A stretch of DNA of 38,928 nt from a virus: IMG/VR virus record IMGVR_UViG_3300044707_000508, positions 1-38,928 of that record. One strand, given 5' to 3'. A model generated the notes under the pieces. That model was not told the DNA's origin and made no database searches. It saw only the letters and a program-made list of their open reading frames with translations. Position numbers and translations under genes: made by a program. Below, one piece after another: positions 1 through 5,348 of the stretch (position 1 is the stretch's first letter; each line of letters starts with the position of its first letter).

Positions 1-122
1 CGGCGTAGGACATCCGCAGTCTGCCCCCCCCCCGCAATCAAATAAATAACAAATGAATACTGAGACGATACGAGTCGGGGGCTTCTCAACACGCCTCTGG
101 CTCGGATCGGATGGTCGCTGGA
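1..122. repeat. Terminal direct repeat, left copy
   Basis: Positions 1-122 are identical to 38807-38928. This gives a circular unit of 38,806 bp. The repeat contains the integrase leader and the first 70 bases of the integrase gene, and its ends coincide with no phage signal. It is more likely an assembly overlap from a circular or circularly permuted template than a biological terminal repeat. Confidence 0.95.
24..33. repeat. C10 homopolymer in the integrase leader
   Basis: Ten consecutive C residues lie 19 nt upstream of the integrase ATG at 53. The same run appears in the right-hand copy of the terminal repeat. Runs of this kind slip during replication, so the tract could vary in length and alter integrase expression. 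It could also simply be a sequencing weak point. No Shine-Dalgarno sequence is visible between the run and the start. Confidence 0.9.
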
Positions 123-1111
123 AATGGCACACCAGAAGGGGCGGAAAGCGGGTCATGTGTGCCGCCAAGCAACTAGACAAAGCCAAAACCCGCGCCAAGG
201 CACAACTCCTCGCCCTGCGGGATGGCAAGACGGCGCTAGGGGAAATGAGCGACAAGCTGGTTGCCGAGTTTCTTGCATGGAAGGGCCAGCGCGCGGGCAG
301 TCCTCCGGTCGCGGAGGCCGTGAAGAAATACCTAGCTCATCTTGCCGAGCGGGAGATTCAAACCCGCATCATCGAAGGCGATCTCGCCCGCTTTGCTGCC
401 GCCTTCCCCGGCCCGATTGCGGAAGTCACGGCGGCACAAGTTGCGGACTACCTTGGTAGGCTCGGCGTTGGCCCGCGCCGTCACAACAACGTCCGATCTA
501 CGCTCGTCACGTTCTTTGGCTACTGCCGCAAGCTCGACCTTTTGCCAGACCGGATGACCGCCCCGGAGCGGACACACGCTCTCGACCTTCAAACAAAACG
601 GCCCGCCATCTACACGCCGCAAGAGTTCCGCGCGCTGCTCGCTGCCGTTGCCCCGGAATGGCGGCTACCGCTGGCCGTGTGCGGGCTGGCGGGACTGCGG
701 ACTTGCGAGGCGGAAAGACTTCTCTGGGGGCAAGTAAAGCTCGGCAAGAAGGTGATTGAGGTCTTGCCTGATGTGCGAACTAAGACCAAGCGGCGGCGAC
801 TTGTGCCGATTCATCCTGCGCTAATGACTTGGCTGCGGAGGGTAAAGCTCGCCCCGGAGGATCACATTTGCCCGCAGCACACAAGGATAGACAACCTTGC
901 CAAGCGGCTTCGTAGGCGCGGGGTCAAATGGGTCAAGAACGGGCTGCGCCATAGCTACGGAAGTTATCGCTGCGCCGTGGTCAAATCTGCCGCGCAGGTC
1001 GCCTTGGAGATGGGCAATAGTGAGGGGATTGTCCGGTCAAACTACCTTGATTTTGTCGAAAGACCCTCCGCGACGAAGTGGTTTCAAACTGGTTACTTTT
1101 CGCCCCCCTAA
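53..1111 (+). CDS. int: Tyrosine recombinase / phage integrase
   Basis: This 352-residue protein has the layout of a tyrosine integrase: an N-terminal arm-binding region, a core-binding domain at about 75-175 and a catalytic domain at about 185-340. Visible catalytic positions are Arg216 (GLRTCEAERL), Lys244/246, Arg299 in NGLRHSY and the nucleophile Tyr331 (SNYLDF). Two His positions of the canonical R-K-H-R-H/W-Y set read Asn here (Asn296 and Asn322); similar variants occur in some integrase subgroups. The gene is directly followed by a tRNA-like attachment site, which fits its role in site-specific integration and excision. It is read rightward with the regulator at 38520-38771 across the circle join. 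The start is the only sensible ATG and follows an A-rich leader. Confidence 0.95.
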   Translation: MNTETIRVGGFSTRLWLGSDGRWKWHTRRGGKRVMCAAKQLDKAKTRAKAQLLALRDGKTALGEMSDKLVAEFLAWKGQRAGSPPVAEAVKKYLAHLAEREIQTRIIEGDLARFAAAFPGPIAEVTAAQVADYLGRLGVGPRRHNNVRSTLVTFFGYCRKLDLLPDRMTAPERTHALDLQTKRPAIYTPQEFRALLAAVAPEWRLPLAVCGLAGLRTCEAERLLWGQVKLGKKVIEVLPDVRTKTKRRRLVPIHPALMTWLRRVKLAPEDHICPQHTRIDNLAKRLRRRGVKWVKNGLRHSYGSYRCAVVKSAAQVALEMGNSEGIVRSNYLDFVERPSATKWFQTGYFSPP

Positions 1112-1115
1112 AAAC

Positions 1116-1142
1116 TTAACCCCCTGTTTTACAGGGGGTTAA
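1116..1142. terminator. Perfect 12-bp hairpin after integrase
   Basis: TTAACCCCCTGT (1116-1127) pairs with ACAGGGGGTTAA (1131-1142) around a 3-nt loop, 4 nt after the integrase stop. Reading rightward no T run follows. Reading leftward a GTTTTT run follows. It is probably a transcription stop at the integrase/attP boundary, better suited to leftward transcripts, or a bidirectional terminator. Confidence 0.65.
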
Positions 1143-1146
1143 AGCA

Positions 1147-1203
1147 TACCGGCGGAGGGGGTCGAACCCACACTCCCTTGCGGGAAACGGATTTTGAGTC
1201 CGT
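1147..1203 (-). other. attP: attP core: 3' half of a tRNA-Leu(CAA)
   Basis: Read on the minus strand, this stretch is the anticodon-to-3'-end portion of a leucine tRNA. The anticodon stem ACGGA/TCCGT encloses the loop CTCAAAA, with anticodon CAA at 1196-1194. It is followed by a long variable arm (CCCGCAAGGG), a T arm with loop TTCGACC and part of an acceptor strand ending at 1147. There is no 5' half and no CCA, so it is not a functional tRNA. One T-T mismatch sits in the T stem. Phages integrating into tRNA genes carry such 3' fragments as the core of attP, and its place right after the integrase supports this. Confidence 0.85.
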
Positions 1204-1314
1204 CTGGACACTAGAAAATGAAAACGGAAGTCCGATTGTGGTGCGCGGTGAGTGGTTACTTTCCGGTTACTATTTGACCCGTAAAAACGGCGGAGGGGGC
1301 GTTCCCCACACTCC
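1150..1314. repeat. Imperfect 27-bp direct repeat flanking the attP core
   Basis: CGGCGGAGGGGG, five variable bases, then CCCACACTCC occurs at 1150-1176, inside the tRNA-like segment, and again at 1288-1314. The 12-base and 10-base blocks are identical and the spacing is the same. The second copy looks like a degenerate duplicate of the T arm and acceptor end of the same tRNA. Confidence 0.85.
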
Positions 1315-1345
1315 ACCGGGGCTTTGACATAAACGCCGCCCTTGC

Positions 1346-2164
1346 ATGGCGGCAAAGAAATCCTCTCGCCCCCGGTTGCTCGTTGTGGTGAGCGACCTCC
1401 ACTGCGGTTCAACTGTCGGCCTTCTCCCGCCCGATAGCGAAATCCTCGGCGGCAACACCCTTGGCTTTGGCAACAATCATCACCAGCGATGGCTCTGGGA
1501 GTGTTGGCAGGACGCACAAGCTCAAGTCAGCAAGCTCGCCGGGAGCGATCCGTTTGTCCTCCTCTGCAACGGCGATGCGACCGAAGGCATCCACCATAGG
1601 TCGCCCGAAGTGGTCGCCAGCTTGATCGAACTTCATTGCCAGATGGCCGCAACCGCCCTGCGCCCGTGGGCAGATCGCGCCGTTAAGACCTACATCACGC
1701 GCGGAACGGAATGCCATACCCATGATGTTGAGTCCTACCTTGCTCGACTTATCGACGCCGAAGACGGCAAGGCCCGCGACAAATGGCTCATCGAAATTGG
1801 CGGATGCCTTGTCGATGCCGCGCATCATATCGGAGCAACAAGCCGCACCTATCTTGAAGCATCCTTGCTTTCCATCGTTTTGGGCAATGCGCGCCTTAAT
1901 GCTGTCCGCGCGGGTCATCCTCCCGCGCAAGTGTTCCTGCGGGCGCATCGGCACTGCGGGGGCGTTTATTCGGACGGGTCGGGCATGATGTGCGTGACCG
2001 GGGGCTGGCAGTTTTTGACTAGGCACGGGCACAAAGTAGTTGGGGACGCCATACCAAGGCCGTCTGTATTGATCCTTGATTGGAGAGGCAAGCCAGACGG
2101 CGCATTGCCCACGCCGCACCACATTTATTTCAACCCGCCCGCACCGGAGATCGTAAAGGCATGA
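1346..2164 (+). CDS. Calcineurin-like metallophosphoesterase
   Basis: The 272-residue protein carries the metal-binding signatures of the calcineurin-like phosphoesterase fold in order: SDLHCG (Asp17, His19), NGD (Asp77), a variant of the GNHE block (GTECH, His124), His160/161 and AHRH (His201, His203). Such enzymes cleave phosphomonoesters or phosphodiesters; the substrate cannot be told. It starts a three-gene rightward operon linked by ATGA overlaps, just past attP, where phages often carry accessory genes. TTGACA lies 16 nt before the ATG. There is no Shine-Dalgarno sequence. Confidence 0.8.
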   Translation: MAAKKSSRPRLLVVVSDLHCGSTVGLLPPDSEILGGNTLGFGNNHHQRWLWECWQDAQAQVSKLAGSDPFVLLCNGDATEGIHHRSPEVVASLIELHCQMAATALRPWADRAVKTYITRGTECHTHDVESYLARLIDAEDGKARDKWLIEIGGCLVDAAHHIGATSRTYLEASLLSIVLGNARLNAVRAGHPPAQVFLRAHRHCGGVYSDGSGMMCVTGGWQFLTRHGHKVVGDAIPRPSVLILDWRGKPDGALPTPHHIYFNPPAPEIVKA

Positions 2165-2418
2165 GCAAAGCCAAGATCACCGCAGAACAACTCAACGCCT
2201 CGGCATGGACTGCGGCCCTAGCCTCGCCCCTCGTCCCCGACAAAGTCCCCCCCGGATGGCACACCTCCCGCGAACTTTGCAAGCGCCTTGGCAAATCTGA
2301 ATCGCGCATGGGCGAACTGTTGCGAGGCGCGTGTGAGCGAGGCGCGTGTGAGCGGCAGGCGTTTCGCGTTCCATCGGGCGGGGTTATGCGGCCCGTGCCG
2401 CACTACAAGCTCAAATGA
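2161..2418 (+). CDS. Small protein with a winged-helix-like segment
   Basis: This 85-residue protein begins at the ATG that overlaps the stop of the phosphoesterase gene (ATGA at 2161-2164). Residues 36-60 (TSRELCKRLGKSESRMGELL) look like a helix-turn-helix, and the rest resembles a small wing, so DNA binding is plausible. A 15-bp tandem duplication adds the repeated residues GACER-GACER just after the recognition helix. Its stop overlaps the next gene (ATGA at 2415-2418), implying coupled translation. Confidence 0.75.
   Translation: MSKAKITAEQLNASAWTAALASPLVPDKVPPGWHTSRELCKRLGKSESRMGELLRGACERGACERQAFRVPSGGVMRPVPHYKLK
2322..2351 (+). repeat. 15-bp in-frame tandem duplication
   Basis: GCGAGGCGCGTGTGA occurs twice in direct succession at 2322-2336 and 2337-2351, with a partial third GCG. 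It keeps the reading frame and duplicates five residues (GACER) in the small winged-helix-like protein. The perfect identity suggests a recent slippage event. Confidence 0.95.
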
Positions 2419-2837
2419 CCTACCGCATCCAGCGCGAGTCCGTGCCTCTGGCGGTGCTGCCGCTGGATCAAGAGTGTTTTCCATCAGACCATCGCCCGGT
2501 GCTTGAAAACTCGCTGTGGTGGGTTGTTTGGTGCGGCAAAGAGCCTGTCGCCTATGCGGGCCTGCGCGTCTGCGAGGGCGCACAAAACAAAGGACTCGGC
2601 TTTCTCTCGCGCGCGGGTGTGGTTGCAAAGCATCGCGGGAAGGGCTTGCAGAAGCGTCTGATCCGAGCGCGCGAAGCGGCTGCTCGGTCGTTTGGCCTAG
2701 CCGAGCTAGTCACCTACGTTGCCCATTGGAACTCGCCGTCGATCAATTCGCTAGTGGCCTGCGGCTATCGGTTTTACAGGCCAGCGACCAAGTGGGGCGG
2801 GGCGGCATCGGTTTATTTACGCAAAACGCTGAGTTAA
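2415..2837 (+). CDS. GNAT-family N-acetyltransferase
   Basis: This 140-residue protein has the GNAT acetyl-CoA loop RGKGLQKRL at about 74-82, preceded by the beta strand GFLSRAGVV and followed by the ECxxH-like region LVTYVAHWNSPSINSLVACGY, where family members carry motif B. It transfers an acetyl group to an unknown amine. It ends the rightward accessory operon, coupled to the previous gene by an ATGA overlap. A short hairpin (TTTGGC/GCCAAA, 2838-2852) follows the stop, but without a T run. Confidence 0.85.
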   Translation: MTYRIQRESVPLAVLPLDQECFPSDHRPVLENSLWWVVWCGKEPVAYAGLRVCEGAQNKGLGFLSRAGVVAKHRGKGLQKRLIRAREAAARSFGLAELVTYVAHWNSPSINSLVACGYRFYRPATKWGGAASVYLRKTLS

Positions 2838-2940
2838 TTTGGCAATGCCAAAAAGTGCAAACAGTTTGTGACAACCAATGCACTTTCTATCCGCATCGTC
2901 TGCAACGTGCATAAGAATGACTGCTTTTTCGACACGTCCG

Positions 2941-2963
2941 AAAAAAGTGTCGATGCCATCGAC
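2941..2963 (-). terminator. Rho-independent terminator of the leftward late operon
   Basis: On the minus strand GTCGAT (2963-2958) pairs perfectly with ATCGAC (2954-2949) around a 3-nt loop, followed by AC and six T residues (2946-2941). It lies 3 nt after the last leftward gene. This is a standard intrinsic terminator and probably ends the late transcript before the convergent acetyltransferase operon. Confidence 0.8.
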
Positions 2964-2966
2964 GTA

Positions 2967-3107
2967 TTAGGCCATGAGCGTCAGCAAACGTCTGACCAAA
3001 CGCCACAAGCTGAACTTCCCCGCAGGGAAACTCGGCGCGTGCCGCTCGACGTAGCCGACTGCTCCGTAAGGGCCATAGACAAGGCCGCTGTCGGTAGATC
3101 GGTGCAT
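2967..3107 (-). CDS. 46-residue protein with a strong ribosome binding site
   Basis: A short gene starts at the ATG at 3107, preceded by AAGGAGGACA (3120-3111), by far the best Shine-Dalgarno match I saw in the genome, with suitable spacing. The product, beginning MHRSTDSGLV, has a Tyr/Gly-rich N-terminal half and a basic, hydrophobic C-terminus (LWRLVRRLLTLMA) that could lie on a membrane. It is the last gene of the leftward operon, 49 nt downstream of the endolysin and immediately before the terminator. A lysis-related role is a guess from position. Confidence 0.7.
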   Translation of the reverse strand: MHRSTDSGLVYGPYGAVGYVERHAPSFPAGKFSLWRLVRRLLTLMA

Positions 3108-3156
3108 AGGTGTCCTCCTTTCATCTTCGTAATAACAAAAGCAATCGCCGTGCCGA

Positions 3157-3702
3157 TTAGGCGGGCAACTCAAAGTGCGGCCTGTCTGGCGTCTTCCACC
3201 GCCCGCCCCATTTGAGGCCAAGCTCCTCACCAATCTCGCCTGCGCGAGTGTAGTGCTTGCTTTCCCACACCACATTTTTGCCTTGGAAAAGCGCAATGTC
3301 GATCGCGCGGCCTGTGATGTGACGAGACTTCAATGTCCAAGTCACCTTACGTCCCGGCTTCGTGCGACCGATGGCATAGAGAGCCGCTTGCTCCTGCGCC
3401 GTCCTGCGGCCTTGGATGACCTTGAAAGTTAAGCCTTCGGCAGCGAGACGGCGCAAAAGCTCGCGGCCTAGCCGCTGAAGCTGTGGCTGAACGGTTGCCA
3501 AGTTTTTCTCACTGCGCGGGTCTGCGATCCACGCGGCGGCTTTGCTTTCTTTTGGCGGCTTCGACTCCACCACCTTTGTCGTGGTGCTCGGCGCGGGCGT
3601 CGAGGATGCTTTTGATACTGAGGAGGAGTTCTGCGAGGTCGGCAGTGGGCCATTTGGAGAGGCCGCGAATAAACGACTGAACCATGTGATGAGTGCTTTC
3701 AT
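3157..3702 (-). CDS. Endolysin, M15-type (VanY/L-Ala-D-Glu) peptidase
   Basis: The 181-residue protein has the zinc-peptidase signature SRHITGRAIDIA (His128, Asp135) and the C-terminal PHFEL block with the third ligand His176. These are typical of M15 D,D-carboxypeptidases and L-alanyl-D-glutamate endolysins that cut peptidoglycan peptides. Residues 15-58 form a Ser/Pro/Lys-rich linker after a weakly hydrophobic start (LITWFSRLF), which is not convincing as a signal-anchor. It sits in a lysis cassette with a holin-like protein and a lipoprotein. The start at 3702 lies 3 nt after the stop of the preceding small gene. Confidence 0.88.
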   Translation of the reverse strand: MKALITWFSRLFAASPNGPLPTSQNSSSVSKASSTPAPSTTTKVVESKPPKESKAAAWIADPRSEKNLATVQPQLQRLGRELLRRLAAEGLTFKVIQGRRTAQEQAALYAIGRTKPGRKVTWTLKSRHITGRAIDIALFQGKNVVWESKHYTRAGEIGEELGLKWGGRWKTPDRPHFELPA

Positions 3703-3705
3703 TTT

Positions 3706-3867
3706 CTAAAAGTCCGTCCCGCCCCGGACGCCGATGAATGTGATGCCTTTTTTAAGCGAGCCCTTCGCCACGAGGCGGATCGAAGTGAAGAGGCGCGTGA
3801 ACAGGGGGCGCGTGTCAGATGGCTGCGGCTTGCGTCCGAAGGCGTGACGCAACCACCACGGTTTCAT
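3706..3867 (-). CDS. 53-residue basic protein in the lysis cassette
   Basis: The frame opens at the ATG at 3867, overlapping the lipoprotein gene stop (ATGA at 3867-3864), and closes 3 nt before the endolysin start. It fills the gap between the two exactly. The product begins MKPWWLRHAFGRKPQP and is rich in Arg, Lys and aromatic residues, with a short amphipathic hydrophobic stretch (FTRLFTSIRLVAKG). I do not recognise the family. The tight coupling on both sides is the main support. Confidence 0.7.
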   Translation of the reverse strand: MKPWWLRHAFGRKPQPSDTRPLFTRLFTSIRLVAKGSLKKGITFIGVRGGTDF

Positions 3868-4079
3868 TTGCTAAACGAGTCAGCGAGAGCGCGTTCTTTG
3901 GCTCCGAATGGGCGAGAGAAATAAATAAAATACACGCCCTTGGCCCAATCGACCCCGCCGTTAAATTCCCAGCCTGACTTCCCGAGGGAGAGTCCACCAC
4001 CGGGAACCACAGGCGAAGTGGCGCAGCCGCTAATCAAAGCAGCGCAGGCAAATGCTAGGGCCGTTAGGGCCGCGCGCAT
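3864..4079 (-). CDS. Small lipoprotein (possible outer-membrane spanin-like)
   Basis: From the ATG at 4079 the 71-residue product starts with a clear type II signal peptide: a basic N-terminus, a hydrophobic run and the lipobox ISGC with the lipidated Cys at residue 19. The mature part is Gly-rich, then aromatic (GVYFIYFSRPF). It lies between the holin-like gene and the endolysin, where lambda-type phages place the outer-membrane spanin Rz1. It lacks Rz1's proline richness and no inner-membrane partner is evident, so spanin function is only a suggestion. An upstream in-frame TTG would lengthen it, but only by running into the holin gene. Confidence 0.7.
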   Translation of the reverse strand: MRAALTALAFACAALISGCATSPVVPGGGLSLGKSGWEFNGGVDWAKGVYFIYFSRPFGAKERALADSFSK

Positions 4080-4083
4080 GGAG

Positions 4084-4254
4084 TCAAGACTTGCGGAAGA
4101 CGTTGATTGCTCCGACAACCGCCAAACCGACCGAGACGATAGCCGTGGCGTGTTCGGGATTTTTTAGCAACCCGGCGCTCGTAAGCAGGAGGGCAATGCC
4201 GCGCCATGTGGAGTTTTCACCAAGGCGGGCCAGAGCGTAGTCGAGGAGTTTCAT
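4084..4254 (-). CDS. Holin-like small membrane protein
   Basis: A 56-residue protein begins MKLLDYALARLG and contains two hydrophobic stretches (about 18-30 and 38-51) separated by a short polar turn (KNPEHA) and ending in a basic tail FRKS. This matches small phage holins that open the inner membrane for the endolysin, and the motif STWRGIALLLTSAG is familiar from such proteins. GAGGAG abuts the ATG, too close for ideal Shine-Dalgarno spacing, while TTGACA lies 14 nt before the start in the 23-nt gap after the preceding gene. It is the first gene of the lysis cassette. Confidence 0.75.
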   Translation of the reverse strand: MKLLDYALARLGENSTWRGIALLLTSAGLLKNPEHATAIVSVGLAVVGAINVFRKS

Positions 4255-4277
4255 CTCCTCGGAGCGGGTGTCAAAGC

Positions 4278-4709
4278 CTAGCTATTGAGCGAGGCAACAG
4301 CCTCCGCACTCGCCTCTTCAAACGTAGCCGCAGGGCTTCCAAAGCTGGCCGATGGTGCAGCGACAGGATTCATCGCCCAGCCAAGCATCACGGTTTCCAG
4401 CCACTGCTTGCAGGCGGTCATCGCGGGGCCGAGGGGCTTGCCTGCTTGGAGGAGGGCCATCTCAAGGCGTTGGAGGGCGGCGATTTGGTAGGGCGAGAAG
4501 TATTCGCTGACGGCTTGTTCGGCGGTCACAAGCTCCACGGGCGGCACATTCCATTGCCCATCCGCCCACACGGCATCGGCTGACGGCGCTGCGGGCTGCA
4601 CGGCCCAATCAAAACGCTTCGGGTTGTCGGCAAGCTCCCACGCAGCCATCTGGTCGCCAAGGTCGCGGACATCGTTTGGGTCGGAGATGCGGTAGTATAA
4701 GTTAGGCAT
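4278..4709 (-). CDS. Tail-fibre-associated protein of unknown function
   Basis: The 143-residue protein (MPNLYYRISDPNDV) is acidic with a helical middle (EQAVSEYFSPYQIAALQRLEMALLQAG) and an Ala/Ser-rich C-terminus. No catalytic motif is visible. It overlaps the end of the LamG-like adhesin gene by 8 nt and precedes the lysis genes, a position often held by fibre chaperones or small accessory fibre proteins. Chaperone function is an inference from position only. Confidence 0.6.
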   Translation of the reverse strand: MPNLYYRISDPNDVRDLGDQMAAWELADNPKRFDWAVQPAAPSADAVWADGQWNVPPVELVTAEQAVSEYFSPYQIAALQRLEMALLQAGKPLGPAMTACKQWLETVMLGWAMNPVAAPSASFGSPAATFEEASAEAVASLNS

Positions 4710-5346
4710 AAACTCGCGGGTGGTTGGCGACTGTCGCCGTGTTGTTGTTGGTGACGGTCAAGCCGCCGCGCACATCTTGGAGGTCGCGAACGAGCGGGGC
4801 GTAGAAGACAAGCGACTGCGGGCGCACCTTGTCGCAGGTCATGCCTTTGGCGAGGGAGGCGACTTCTGCGGCGGTCAAGGCTGCCGACCAGACGCCGCAC
4901 TCTGCGATTAAGCCGTTTGCGTAATTGGTTAAAATGCCAAACCAAGCAGCTCCAATTAACACTCTTGTTAAATCGGCGGGTGTAGCTGAACCTGTGTTCG
5001 TTCCGCTATTGCCGCCGTTGCAATAGGCAATGCGACTTGTTGATGATTCAAAAACGGCGCAGGCATGGCCCCATGTGTTGTTTGTCAGTCCGCCTGTTGA
5101 TATTGCCACCTGTGCAGCGCCACCTGTTTGTTGTGCGTTTGCGCGAATAGTGTTGTTTGTGACATTGTGAATTAGAGTAAATCCACTTGGAGCTGCTGCT
5201 GCATTGCCTATTTGAATAAGCGAAGAGGAAGCATCCGACACGTTGGTTTTATAGACCCAGCACGCAAGCGTCAGCGGAGCAGATGCCACAGGTGCGCTTC
5301 CAACACTTAAATACTGACTGCTCGCCGCTGTAAAATCGTAAGCCAT
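4702..5346 (-). CDS. LamG / concanavalin A-like receptor-binding protein
   Basis: The 214-residue protein has the repeated beta-strand pattern of LamG-type lectin folds: FTAASSQYLSVG, PLTLACWVY, NTWGHACAVFES and GLIAECGVWSAALTAAEVASLAKG are typical of this family in phage tail and surface proteins. The ending EVASLAKGMTCDKVRPQSLVF is a common terminal strand region of such domains. It lies just after the main fibre gene (2-nt gap) and probably contributes to host recognition. Confidence 0.75.
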   Translation of the reverse strand: MAYDFTAASSQYLSVGSAPVASAPLTLACWVYKTNVSDASSSLIQIGNAAAAPSGFTLIHNVTNNTIRANAQQTGGAAQVAISTGGLTNNTWGHACAVFESSTSRIAYCNGGNSGTNTGSATPADLTRVLIGAAWFGILTNYANGLIAECGVWSAALTAAEVASLAKGMTCDKVRPQSLVFYAPLVRDLQDVRGGLTVTNNNTATVANHPRVYA

Positions 5347-5348
5347 AA

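Larger units (their letters stand above)
1091..1271 (+). repeat. GGTTACT direct repeats, candidate integrase arm sites
   Basis: GGTTACT occurs at 1091-1097, 1254-1260 and 1265-1271, on both sides of the tRNA-like core and in the same orientation. The two right-hand copies are spaced 11 bp apart, about one helical turn. Tyrosine integrases bind short arm-type repeats flanking the core, so these are candidates. The first copy lies inside the integrase C-terminal codons. Confidence 0.45.

Noticed and set aside
1147-1203. Functional tRNA-Leu gene
   Set aside because: Only the anticodon arm to the 3' end is present; D arm and 5' acceptor strand are missing, so it is an attachment-site fragment.
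1409-2122. 237-residue minus-strand open frame
   Set aside because: It is opposite the phosphoesterase, whose metal-binding motifs are clear.
2868-3215. 115-residue plus-strand open frame
   Set aside because: It crosses the terminator and the opposite small gene with the strong ribosome binding site; its sequence is unconvincing.
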